This document shows positions 33,682 through 42,056 of a DNA stretch of 64,000 nucleotides, one piece after another. The stretch is from assembly GCF_029689925.1 (NCBI RefSeq), contig NZ_CP121445.1, positions 4,076,501-4,140,500 of the forward strand, written 5' to 3'. The notes under the pieces are model-generated. The model made no database searches, had not been told where the DNA came from, and saw only the letters and a list, made by a program, of their open reading frames with translations. A program made the translations under genes and the position numbers. The first letter of the stretch is position 1; each line of letters opens with the position of its first letter. Origin of the DNA: Anaerocolumna sp. AGMB13025 (lineage in GTDB: Bacteria > Bacillota > Clostridia > Lachnospirales > Lachnospiraceae).

Positions 33682-35097
33682 CTAACCTATGCTGCCTTCC
33701 ATCTCAAGCTGTATCAGATGATTCATCTCCACCGCATATTCAAGAGGCAGTTCTTTTGCTATAGGCTCTGCAAATCCGTTAACAATCATTGCCTTGGCTT
33801 CGGTTTCGCTCATACCCCTGCTCATCAGATAAAATATGGTATCATCGCTGATTCTACCAATTTTAGCTTCATGCCCTACATCCACTTCGTCACTGCGGAT
33901 ATCCATAACCGGTATGGTGTCGGAACGGGAATTACCATCTAGCATAAGGGATTCACAGGATACGGATGACTTACTGTTATTGGCTTTACTGTCTATTTTA
34001 ACTGAACTGCGGAAGGTACAAAAACCCCCGTCCTTGGATATCGATTTAGCATTCATATGGGAGGAGGTATGAGGTGCTGCATGAACCACTTTCACTCCAG
34101 TATCCAGATTCTGTCCTTTCCCGGCAAAGGTAATACCGGTGTACTCCATTTTGGAATTTTCACCTTTTAAAATACTCATGGGATACAGATAGGACACATG
34201 GGAGCCAAAGGAACCGGATACCCATTCGATGGTACCGCCTTTTTCAACTACAGCTCTTTTCGTATTTAGATTGTACATATTCTTTGACCAGTTCTCGATG
34301 GTAGAATAGCGAAGCCTTGCATCTTCTCCTACAAATAATTCCACGCAACCTGCATGAAGATTAGCCACATTATATTTCGGTGCTGAACATCCCTCTATAA
34401 AATGAAGGGTTGCTCCTTTATCCACAATAATTAAGGTATGTTCAAACTGACCTGCTCCCGGTGCATTAAGCCTGAAATAGGACTGAAGAGGAATTTCAAC
34501 GGATACGCCGGGAGGCACGTATACAAAAGAACCGCCTGACCACACGGCCCCGTGGAGGGCTGCAAATTTATGATCACTTGGAGTCACCAACTTCATAAAA
34601 TGGTCCTTTACCATATCTTCATGTTCCCTGATAGCACTTTCCATATCCGTATAAATCACTCCAAGGCTCTTAACCTCATCTCTTACATTATGATAAACTA
34701 CTTCGGAATCATACTGTGCTCCCACTCCGGCTAAGGAGGTCCTTTCTGCCTGTGGTATACCAAGCCTTTCAAAGGTATTCTTAATGTCCTCCGGAACCTC
34801 CTCCCAGGTAGTATTAAGCCTTGAATCCGGTCTTACATAAGTTACGATATTATTCATATCCAGTCCATCTAAGTTTGGTCCCCATTTGGGAAGTTCTATC
34901 TTATTATATATTTTTAAGGAGTTCTGCCTGAATTCCCGCATCCATTTCGGATCATTCTTTTCTAAGGATATGGTATTTACAATACCAAAGGTAAGACCTT
35001 TCCCCGAGGAAAAGGAGGGTTTTAACTGATCTTTTACATCATAGATACTGCGGTCTATATCCTCTACATATGTTTTATTCTTTTCTGTGGCTTCCAT
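33682..35097 (-). CDS. sufB: Fe-S assembly protein SufB
   Basis: Central scaffold of the SUF system. 471 residues, standard length. Typical segments: GVGAQYDSEVVYHNV near 125, HEDMVKDHFMKLVTPSDHKFAALHGAVWSGGSFVYVPPG spread over about 160-200, HFIEGCSAP near 235, and the C-terminal core DEVDVGHEAKIGRISDDTIFYLMSRGMSE near 410-440, carrying the conserved Glu and His near the cluster site. The start follows GGAGGAATCACC. It lies 13 bp downstream of sufC. Confidence 0.97.
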   Translation of the reverse strand: MEATEKNKTYVEDIDRSIYDVKDQLKPSFSSGKGLTFGIVNTISLEKNDPKWMREFRQNSLKIYNKIELPKWGPNLDGLDMNNIVTYVRPDSRLNTTWEEVPEDIKNTFERLGIPQAERTSLAGVGAQYDSEVVYHNVRDEVKSLGVIYTDMESAIREHEDMVKDHFMKLVTPSDHKFAALHGAVWSGGSFVYVPPGVSVEIPLQSYFRLNAPGAGQFEHTLIIVDKGATLHFIEGCSAPKYNVANLHAGCVELFVGEDARLRYSTIENWSKNMYNLNTKRAVVEKGGTIEWVSGSFGSHVSYLYPMSILKGENSKMEYTGITFAGKGQNLDTGVKVVHAAPHTSSHMNAKSISKDGGFCTFRSSVKIDSKANNSKSSVSCESLMLDGNSRSDTIPVMDIRSDEVDVGHEAKIGRISDDTIFYLMSRGMSETEAKAMIVNGFAEPIAKELPLEYAVEMNHLIQLEMEGSIG

Positions 35098-35110
35098 GGT
35101 GATTCCTCCT

Positions 35111-35863
35111 TTATAGCCGTTCTGAGGTTATAAATTCCCGGTAACCGGACTTATTAACCTGCTCAATCAAGGAGGCATTCCCTGATTTGATGATTCTGCC
35201 GTTTTGCAGGATATGCACTTTGTCAACAGGCAGATATTCCAGAATTTTTGTATTATGGGTAATGATGATTAAAGAGTTCTTTTTATTTTTAAAGGCGTGA
35301 ACCCCTTTTGATACAATTTTAACCGCGTCCACATCAAGCCCTGAGTCAGTTTCGTCGAGAATTGCTAATTTAGGATCTAACATAAGCATCTGGAGAATTT
35401 CCGATTTTTTCTTTTCACCACCGGAAAAACCTACATTTAAGTACCTTGTGGCATAATCCTGATCCATATTTAAAGAATCCATCTGTTTATATAAATCTTT
35501 TTTGTAAGCAATTACCCGCAAGGGCTTTCCGGTAACCGCTGTTTTTGAAGATCTTAAAAAATTCTCAAGGGTTACTCCTTGTATCTCTTCCGGATTCTGA
35601 AAGGATAAAAAGATTCCTTTTCTCGCTCTTACATCTGCTTTTTCTTCGGTAATATCCTCACCCTCAAATAGAATATTGCCTCCCTTTATGGAATACCCCG
35701 GATGTCCCATCACCGCATAACCCAGCGTTGACTTGCCAGCTCCGTTTGGACCCATGATTACATGGACTTCCCCCTCTCTTACTGTTAAGTTTAGGTCATT
35801 TAATATAATTTTATCTTCTGCACAGACCTGCAGATTTTTTATTTCCAATAGGTTGCCTGTCAT
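35111..35863 (-). CDS. sufC: Fe-S assembly ATPase SufC
   Basis: ABC-type ATPase of the SUF complex. 250 residues. Walker A GPNGAGKSTLGYAVMG near residue 39-54, Q-loop FLSFQNPEEIQGV near 85, the SufC-type signature VGFSGGEKKKSEILQM near 143-158, Walker B LAILDETDSGLDVDA near 165-180, and switch His in IIITHNTKIL near 203. First gene of sufCBDSU; its promoter is predicted about 100 bp upstream. Confidence 0.97.
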   Translation of the reverse strand: MTGNLLEIKNLQVCAEDKIILNDLNLTVREGEVHVIMGPNGAGKSTLGYAVMGHPGYSIKGGNILFEGEDITEEKADVRARKGIFLSFQNPEEIQGVTLENFLRSSKTAVTGKPLRVIAYKKDLYKQMDSLNMDQDYATRYLNVGFSGGEKKKSEILQMLMLDPKLAILDETDSGLDVDAVKIVSKGVHAFKNKKNSLIIITHNTKILEYLPVDKVHILQNGRIIKSGNASLIEQVNKSGYREFITSERL

Positions 35864-35960
35864 ATCTTATTCCTTTGCCTTTCCGTATTGTTAATTATAT
35901 TAAGGATTTATGATATGTATTTTAAATCCCACTAAATTAATTCCTACTAATTTAATCCCT

Positions 35961-35989
35961 ATTATAATACTCGGGTATAATTTATGCAA
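35961..35989 (-). promoter_or_regulatory. predicted suf promoter with a dyad in the spacer
   Basis: On the minus strand TTGCAT (35984-35989), 17-nt spacer, TATAAT (35961-35966). The spacer holds ATACCCGAGTAT (35967-35978), a dyad of the kind bound by Rrf2/IscR-family regulators; that assignment is inferred and no such regulator gene lies in the window. The rest of the 380-bp sufC-cooS gap is AT-rich with short repeats (ACTAAATTAAT/ACTAATTTAAT near 35933-35955) and should contain the cooS promoter, which I cannot place. Confidence 0.6.
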
Positions 35990-36243
35990 TAGTCTGTTTA
36001 AAAAATCTTTTATTGGTTTTTCTATTGTCTTTTTCTATTGACTTTTTACAAGATACATCGTTTCTATATCAGGTAGCATTCATTCGTACAAAATTGATTA
36101 TTGATTCTCGAATCTTATATATAAAAAGTTTTCAATAAGGTACTTTACAGCACTTTCTTAGGCGTTGATATTCCAGTTTAAAAAGTATAAAATTCCAGAA
36201 ATAGCAAAACCTAAGGTCAAATACTATCTTAGGAGGAAACATT

Positions 36244-38391
36244 ATGTCAGATAAATCAATTCTGGAATCTTTTGAACAAAGTGCAAAAACCATGCGGGGT
36301 GACAATACCACCTTTGGAAGCAAACTTACCGCTGAAGCTTCCAATGATCCTAATACCCATACCGATATCCATAGCAGAGTTTCGATAAATTATAACATCA
36401 TAGAGGGATCTCCCTCCATGAAAGAAGTTCATAAATGGCAGCGGGAACATATCGAAAAAGACGACCAGTCCAAAGAAGGTTATCCCTTAAATGTTATTCT
36501 TGATCCTGCCATGCGGGAAATGTATAAAGTGGTTCACGATGCTGGTATGACCAATGTATTTGACCGGTTCAAGGAGCAGCAGCCAATCCAGTGTAAGTTT
36601 TGTATTGAAGGGCTTTCCTGCCAGTTATGTGCCAATGGTCCCTGCAGGATTAATGATAAAGTTCCAAGAGGTACCTGCGGTGTGGATGCTCATACTATGG
36701 TTTCCAGAAATTTTGTATATCGTCATGTAACAATCGGTACTTCTGCCAATATTTTTCATTGCGAACAAGCTGCCAGAACCTTAAAAGCTGCCGGGGAACA
36801 TCCGGAAAGCGGTCTTAAAATCCGGGATGGGGAGAAGCTTAAAAAATATGCGGATATGGCAGGGCTTGATACCAATCAATCCCTTCAAAAACTTGCCGTC
36901 CACTTTGCCGACTGGGTTATGGATGATATTCATTCGCCTTATTATGAACCCTCTAAAACCGTTGAAGCCTTTGCGCCTACTAAGAGAAAAGCCCTATGGA
37001 AGGAACTTGGTCTGTTTCCCGGGGGCGGATACAGTGAAATTGCTTATGCCCAGACCCGCTGTATGACGAATTTTAGTTCCGATCCGGTGGACTTTTTATT
37101 AAATAGTGTAAGACTTGGTGTTGCCAATGAATATCAAGGACTCTTCCTTTTAGATATTATTCAGGAAATCCTTATGGGTACTCAGGAAATAACAGAAAAA
37201 CGCCAAAATATGGGGTTATTAAAAGAAGGTATGGTAAATATCGTAACCAATGGTCATATGCCCTTACTAGCACATGTTGCCCTTGACCTGGCTTCCTCAA
37301 AGGAATGGCAGAATAAAGCCAAAGAAGCCGGTGCCGAAGGCATACAGATACTAGGACATGTCTGTGAAGGCCAGCAGCTTATGAATTATGAAGGTACCCA
37401 TGATACTGAGGGCTATGGCGGTCAGGAGGGTGAATGGCTTTCCCAGGAATATCTCCTTGCTACGGGAGTTGTAGATATGTTCATGTTTGATTATAACTGC
37501 ACGGTACCGACCATGCCTCTATTTGCCAAACGGTTTGGTACGAAGCTTTTAAGTACCCATCCGGTTATTAAGCTGCAAGGCACTGAAACCCTGGATTTTA
37601 TTCCTGAAAAGATGCAGGAACAGGCCACAAAAGCCCTTACTATGGCCATTGAAACCTTTAAAAAAAGAAAAGCAGAAAACCGAAAGACCTATATTCCTCC
37701 TTATAAATCTGACTGCACGGTTGGATTTAGTACTGAATCCGTTAGGAAGGCACTGGGTGGTAGTTTTGAACCGTTACTTGAACAAATTGTTAATGGAAAT
37801 ATCAGAGGAATCGCAACCATTGTAGGCTGTACCACTGCCCGCTTTGGACAAGGCGGCAGTAATATTTTTAAAATTACTAAGGGATTAATAAAGAATAATA
37901 TTTTAGTCCTTTCCGGTGGATGTACCTCCTCCGTTATGGAATATACCGGTCTAACCAATCCAAAAGCCGCGGAGGAATGTGGGGAAGGGTTAAAAGCTGT
38001 ATGCAAAAAACTGGGAATCCCCCCGGTTCTCTCTTACGGCGCCTGCGTAGATATCGGCAAGATGACCCATACTGCTAAGGAACTAGCCGATGCCCTTAAT
38101 ATTGATACGAATAAGTTACCTCTTGTTATCGGTGCTCCTGAGTATCTGGAACAAAAAGCGGTGGCAGATGCCTGCACGGCGGTGGCTCTTGGCTGGCTGG
38201 TCCATGTTGCACCGGTACCTTCCATAACCGGAAGTGATGTAGTGGTAAAAACCTTAACTGAAACCACTGAAAGTCTTGGACTTGGTAAGGTTGTGGTGGA
38301 ATTGGATGCTGAGAAAACGATACAGATTTACGTGGATCATATTGAGAAGAAACGTAAGGAATTGGGGTTAAGTATTTTTACTGGGATTTAG
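36244..38391 (+). CDS. cooS: Ni-dependent carbon monoxide dehydrogenase catalytic subunit, CX2C D-cluster variant
   Basis: 715 residues, about 75 longer at the N terminus than common CooS. CFe-S region: CKFCIEGLSCQLCANGPCRI at residues 117-136. Common CooS proteins have a C-x7-C pair for the D cluster; here the second Cys of that pair is Ser125 and a Cys at 120 makes a C-x2-C pair instead. B-cluster Cys (126, 129, 134, 145) are kept. C-cluster ligands look present: GHVCEG, DYNCTVP, VGCTTAR, SGGCTSS and YGACVDIGK, plus His in GHMPLLAHV. No cooF, acetyl-CoA synthase or nickel-insertion gene is adjacent, so physiological role (CO oxidation, CO2 reduction or redox) is open. AGGAGG precedes the start. 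Confidence 0.93.
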   Translation: MSDKSILESFEQSAKTMRGDNTTFGSKLTAEASNDPNTHTDIHSRVSINYNIIEGSPSMKEVHKWQREHIEKDDQSKEGYPLNVILDPAMREMYKVVHDAGMTNVFDRFKEQQPIQCKFCIEGLSCQLCANGPCRINDKVPRGTCGVDAHTMVSRNFVYRHVTIGTSANIFHCEQAARTLKAAGEHPESGLKIRDGEKLKKYADMAGLDTNQSLQKLAVHFADWVMDDIHSPYYEPSKTVEAFAPTKRKALWKELGLFPGGGYSEIAYAQTRCMTNFSSDPVDFLLNSVRLGVANEYQGLFLLDIIQEILMGTQEITEKRQNMGLLKEGMVNIVTNGHMPLLAHVALDLASSKEWQNKAKEAGAEGIQILGHVCEGQQLMNYEGTHDTEGYGGQEGEWLSQEYLLATGVVDMFMFDYNCTVPTMPLFAKRFGTKLLSTHPVIKLQGTETLDFIPEKMQEQATKALTMAIETFKKRKAENRKTYIPPYKSDCTVGFSTESVRKALGGSFEPLLEQIVNGNIRGIATIVGCTTARFGQGGSNIFKITKGLIKNNILVLSGGCTSSVMEYTGLTNPKAAEECGEGLKAVCKKLGIPPVLSYGACVDIGKMTHTAKELADALNIDTNKLPLVIGAPEYLEQKAVADACTAVALGWLVHVAPVPSITGSDVVVKTLTETTESLGLGKVVVELDAEKTIQIYVDHIEKKRKELGLSIFTGI

Positions 38392-38420
38392 GTTTCATTT
38401 TTGACATAGTAAATGTAAAA

Positions 38421-38471
38421 ATGAAAAGGTACAACTCCTGACGGCGCTCATCAGACAGTGTACCTTTTCAT
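38421..38471 (+). terminator. intrinsic terminator after cooS
   Basis: ATGAAAAGGTACA pairs with TGTACCTTTTCAT, followed by T-rich sequence, 30 bp after the cooS stop. Confidence 0.8.
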
Positions 38472-38545
38472 TCTATACCCTATTAATTAACCTTCAATAA
38501 TCCTGTCACTGATCAATGGTTTTTTCTGGAATAAATTTCTTTTTC

Positions 38546-38734
38546 TTATACAAAAATTATTAATAATGCCGCTAATAAAAATATAATTCCGCTTATTCTG
38601 TAAATGAATAAAGATGCTTTACTTGGATCCGTTTTGTTTTCAAACCGCCACCAATTTGACAAATACCAGGAGGTTCGTGGTGATAAGGTACCAATCATAC
38701 CAAATATTACAAATATAATAACAAATAACCACAT
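38546..38734 (-). CDS. small membrane protein, DUF6199-like
   Basis: 62 residues from ATG at 38734 (GGGAG eight nt upstream; the longer ORF to 38770 has no such site). One span at residues 1-18, a polar middle SPRTSWYLSNWWRFENKTDPSK, and a second span near 43-61. The central W...WRF.....PS pattern matches small DUF6199-type proteins of Firmicutes. Function unknown. Confidence 0.7.
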   Translation of the reverse strand: MWLFVIIFVIFGMIGTLSPRTSWYLSNWWRFENKTDPSKASLFIYRISGIIFLLAALLIIFV

Positions 38735-38913
38735 ATATGCCGCTCCCTCAGTAATATTAATACATGTCATATTTTATTTTTAATGTATTAGTTTATTACT
38801 TAAGTTTAACTATATTTTTTGCAGATGTCAACTTTTCATTCATTTATTTCAGCAAATAAACCATAGGATGCCGTATATACATTCATCGGCAAGATGTTAA
38901 TACTACAGCTATA

Positions 38914-39297
38914 TTATTTCTTCCATCTATGGTATAGGTATAAGATTAATTGAATAATTAATCCGGCGATTAGTCCGATTATGATCCAAGCCAGATAGGA
39001 TATAAATCCGGCCAGGTCTTCCCAGCCATTCATTTCGCTTAAAAACATGGTGAACAGGTTGAATAAGCCGATTATAATCCCTACAAGAAAGATGAGAGCC
39101 GCAGTTTTTAGGCCCAGATATAAAAATATTGCAGTTATAACCCCCAGTATAACGGATAGTATTGTATAGGCTGCTAGGTTTTGCAGTACTATATTATTGC
39201 TTCTTATTATTTTTACCCCGACTATTAATAAAATAAAGTTTACAACCATTACGGTTATTCCGGCTATTATACTGTTTCTTGTACTTTTTTCTTTCAT
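38914..39297 (-). CDS. four-span hypothetical membrane protein
   Basis: 127 residues with hydrophobic segments at about 9-29, 38-60, 64-86 and 96-119, a short polar N terminus (MKEKSTRN) and a basic C terminus (YHRWKK). GGAGG precedes the start at good spacing, which supports expression. I do not recognise a family. Neighbours do not suggest a role. Confidence 0.7.
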   Translation of the reverse strand: MKEKSTRNSIIAGITVMVVNFILLIVGVKIIRSNNIVLQNLAAYTILSVILGVITAIFLYLGLKTAALIFLVGIIIGLFNLFTMFLSEMNGWEDLAGFISYLAWIIIGLIAGLIIQLILYLYHRWKK

Positions 39298-39711
39298 ATG
39301 TCCTCCAATCCAGGCTGTCCTGTCCGCAGTATGTAGCGCTGGTGCGGTATTCTAGTTGAGTATTTAATATGCTGTTCGGGCTTTTTCGGGATATTAATAT
39401 GCTGTTCCAATAGTATAATGCCGTATCAGCGCAGTATCAAGAGGAAATTGATATATTTCCTGTTATTATTATATTTTCTGTTTTCAAGCAGACTTATTTA
39501 TAAAATGAGAGGCTGATTCCAAAGTTTAAATGGCGAATGCTCCGGTAAGTGTGAATTTTACCTGTTAAATTTTATTAATAGAAGTGTGTATCCTGCCAGG
39601 TAAGGATTTTATTTCACAGGGGATTCATAGGAATCTCCTGTGAAATAAATTTAGCACGGGCAGCACCAGTAAATGCGTGCAGCCCTTACAGTTCCTTTCT
39701 TCTGCCTCATT
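39298..39711. other. 414-bp gap with short repeats and a terminator
   Basis: No gene seen. Contains a 35-bp-period duplication (ATTAATATGCTGTTC near 39365-39415) close to the 5' side of the four-span gene, then AT-rich sequence, then the hairpin at 39611-39646. Confidence 0.5.
39611..39646 (-). terminator. intrinsic terminator after the two small genes
   Basis: ATTTCACAGG pairs with CCTGTGAAAT, extended inside by GATTC/GAATC with one bulge. It lies 65 bp past the stop of the 56-residue gene. Confidence 0.65.
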
Positions 39712-39882
39712 TTACCACTTTCCCTCAAACTTGATGGGATTGGCTTTCTCATGACCACTTTTTGCTTTCCCCTGGATTTCAGGAACTGGTTTTACATCAT
39801 TTTTAGGGATGTGGGTTCCCTGCCCGCCTTCTGTTCCGTGGGGTTCACTCGGGTCCGGGCGTCTCATTCCTGCTTTAGCCAT
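39712..39882 (-). CDS. small hydrophilic protein, 56 residues
   Basis: ATG at 39882 is preceded by GGGAGGATGAAAGA. The product begins MAKAGMRRPDPSEPHGTEGG and ends NPIKFEGKW. It is Gly-, Pro- and Lys-rich, lacks Cys, and has no membrane span. Its ribosome binding site overlaps the stop of the 44-residue gene upstream, so the two form a small operon. Composition recalls minor spore-core proteins, but I cannot assign it to a family. Confidence 0.65.
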   Translation of the reverse strand: MAKAGMRRPDPSEPHGTEGGQGTHIPKNDVKPVPEIQGKAKSGHEKANPIKFEGKW

Positions 39883-39896
39883 TCTTTCATCCTCCC

Positions 39897-40031
39897 TTAA
39901 ACATCATTATTTTTGATCGATTGCTTTTTTGAGTTTCTATTCTGGTTCTGATTCTCTCTGGTAATTGGAGTTTGTCCGTTGGCTTTTTCCATTCTTGCTT
40001 TTTTATTATCCGGCTGACTGTCTTTTGGCAT
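39897..40031 (-). CDS. small hydrophilic protein, 44 residues
   Basis: ATG at 40031 is preceded by GAGGAG with 7-nt spacing. The product begins MPKDSQPDNKKARMEKANGQ and is rich in Asn, Lys and Gln, without Cys, Trp or hydrophobic segments, so it is probably unfolded or nucleic-acid-associated. It is followed after 14 bp by the 56-residue gene. Similar in flavour to the small ORF at 24790-24921. Small acid-soluble-like spore protein is one guess only. Confidence 0.6.
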   Translation of the reverse strand: MPKDSQPDNKKARMEKANGQTPITRENQNQNRNSKKQSIKNNDV

Positions 40032-40330
40032 AGTTAATCTCCTCTTTCCATTTTATTTTATCTAACAACTTAAGTATGTTCCGTATACAAAAACCATATT
40101 CAAAGATTGCAAAGAATAAGGTTATACCATTTTTATTGATTGTGTAATTTATGTCACATTTTATTCTGCGGCAATGTTTCATAGGAACGTGCAAAATCAT
40201 AATAATGTGTAAAGATGAAAATTAACAAAATGGTGAAAGCAAGAATAAATATGGTTCGATTAAGTATATCTTGTCATATGGATTTAAAAGAAGTAAAATA
40301 AATAAAAATCATTTAAAGGAGGGCAATATT

Positions 40331-41074
40331 ATGAAATTAGTAATTATCAGGCATGGTGAAAGTGAATGGAATAAATTAAATCTCTTTACCGGCTGGAAAG
40401 ATGTAGACCTTTCTCAAAAAGGCAGGGAAGAAGCCAGATCAGCCGGAAAGCTTCTTAAGGAAAGCGGTTATGATTTTGACATTTGTTATACCTCTTACTT
40501 AAAAAGAGCTATTCATACTTTAAATTATGTTTTGGATGAAATGGATTTAGCCTGGCTTCCGGTAATGAAAACCTGGAAGTTAAACGAACGGCATTATGGT
40601 GCCCTGCAAGGTCTTAATAAATCAGAAACTGCTGAAAAATACGGCGAAGACCAGGTTAAAATCTGGCGCCGTTCCTTTGATATCCGTCCTCCAAAGTTAG
40701 ACGAGAACGATAATGAGAATCCACACAGACAGCACCAGTACCGGGAATTTGTTAAGGAGGAGCTGCCTTTATGTGAAAGTCTTAAAGATACGATTGAGCG
40801 TGTTATCCCTTATTATAACGAAACCATTAAAAGAGATATGTTAACCGGAAAAAGGGTTCTTATCGCTGCTCACGGCAATTCAATCCGCTCCCTGGTTAAG
40901 TATCTGGATAACTTATCTGAGGAGGAAATCATCGAAGTGAATATACCTACGGGTATCCCTTTAGTGTATGAATTTGACAAGGATTTTAAGGTTATCAGCA
41001 AATATTATCTCGGGGACCAGGAGGCTATTAAGTTTCAGATGGAGCAGGTGGCAAGTCAGGGAAAGACCAAGTAA
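40331..41074 (+). CDS. gpmA: 2,3-bisphosphoglycerate-dependent phosphoglycerate mutase
   Basis: Interconverts 3- and 2-phosphoglycerate. 247 residues from ATG at 40331, after AAAGGAGGG; the longer ORF to 40271 is not supported. The catalytic phosphohistidine motif is [12 protein letters not shown] at residues 3-14, with [13 protein letters not shown] at 21-33, [14 protein letters not shown] near 88, and the second catalytic His in [12 protein letters not shown] near 180. Length and motifs match GpmA rather than the cobalamin-type or short phosphatase relatives. The 299-bp gap upstream holds AT-rich sequence with no hairpin. Confidence 0.97.
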   Translation: MKLVIIRHGESEWNKLNLFTGWKDVDLSQKGREEARSAGKLLKESGYDFDICYTSYLKRAIHTLNYVLDEMDLAWLPVMKTWKLNERHYGALQGLNKSETAEKYGEDQVKIWRRSFDIRPPKLDENDNENPHRQHQYREFVKEELPLCESLKDTIERVIPYYNETIKRDMLTGKRVLIAAHGNSIRSLVKYLDNLSEEEIIEVNIPTGIPLVYEFDKDFKVISKYYLGDQEAIKFQMEQVASQGKTK

Positions 41075-41174
41075 GAACGTTTTGATTTCATTTCATTCTT
41101 GTTTTTCACCTCTTCTTAGTATCAGAAGTATATTATTCTCATATAATTACTAAAAAGAATGAAGGGTGAATTGT

Positions 41175-41759
41175 ATGCAATTTAACAACAACATTTTATC
41201 CAGCTGCAAAAATCAGATTACGGTATTTAATATGTTCCGTAAATTATGGGCTCAGCATGTATTCTGGACCAGGTCTTTTATTGTAAGTACCACTTCAGGA
41301 CTTGACGATCTGGCGACCGTTACGGAAAGGCTTCTTAGGAGTCCGACTGATTTTGCCGTTGCACTCAGGAACTTTTATGGTGCCGAGAAAGCCAGGACTT
41401 TTGAAGGTTTGTTTAAAGAACATATTTTAATAGCCGAAAGCCTAATTAACAATACCAGACAAGGTAATTCTGAAGAAGTTTATGAAGATCGGAGAAAATG
41501 GTATAAGAATGCCGAAGATATCTGTATTTTCTTAAGAGAAGTCAACCCTTACTGGTCGGCCAGACAGTTTCGGTCTTTATTTTATGAACACTTAAAAATG
41601 ATTGAGGAAGCAGCTGTATACCGTTTAAATGGCAGATACGGTTTGGATGTAAAATTATTTGAATCCATAGAAACACAGGCTTTTGAATTGGCTGATTTTA
41701 TGGCTTACGGAATTTTAAACCAATTCTTCTTAAGTTCTGCCGGTACTGCAAGACAGTAA
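41175..41759 (+). CDS. conserved helical protein of unknown function
   Basis: 194 residues from ATG at 41175 (GAAGGG eight nt upstream). Almost all helical. Conserved-looking blocks are FRKLWAQHVFWTRSFIVST near the N terminus, RLLRSPTDFAVALRNFYG, FKEHILIAESLINN, RRKWYKNAEDICIFLREVNPYW and FELADFMAYGIL near the end. I recognise this as a family widespread in Clostridia and Bacilli that is often annotated without evidence as acetylglutamate kinase; no kinase motif is present. His and Glu residues in helices (QHVFW, EHILIAE, EHLKMIEE) could hold a metal, as in ferritin-like bundles. Confidence 0.75.
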   Translation: MQFNNNILSSCKNQITVFNMFRKLWAQHVFWTRSFIVSTTSGLDDLATVTERLLRSPTDFAVALRNFYGAEKARTFEGLFKEHILIAESLINNTRQGNSEEVYEDRRKWYKNAEDICIFLREVNPYWSARQFRSLFYEHLKMIEEAAVYRLNGRYGLDVKLFESIETQAFELADFMAYGILNQFFLSSAGTARQ

Positions 41760-42056
41760 TTCTGAACATAATTCACTTAACAGCCGGGTTGTATATCTGA
41801 ATCGAATATGCAGGTTCTAAGCCTTTTAGTCTCTACTAAAACTTTGCTCTTACTCCTGGATTCCTATAATACAAACCCGGCATTTATTAGAAAAAAAGGT
41901 TTAAAACTTGTTAAATTCAAAGGACCGTCGGAATACTTCCGCCTCTTTGCTATTCATCTATTCATGTGTTTGCCGTGTAACTTATACCAAGTTAACTTGC
42001 ATAATCAAAAATTATATGTTATCATACTACTATTAAAATTTAGGAGGAAAGTTACA

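Noticed and set aside
40006..40200. 64-codon minus-strand ORF upstream of gpmA
   Set aside because: No ribosome binding site, and it overlaps in another frame the better supported 44-residue gene start.
41175..41759. Acetylglutamate kinase
   Set aside because: A common database label for this family, but there is no amino-acid kinase motif and the protein is an all-helical bundle.
41808..42056. 83-residue N-terminal extension of the CNNM protein
   Set aside because: No ribosome binding site at 41808, low-quality sequence, and a strong GGAGG-linked ATG at 42057 just before the first membrane span.
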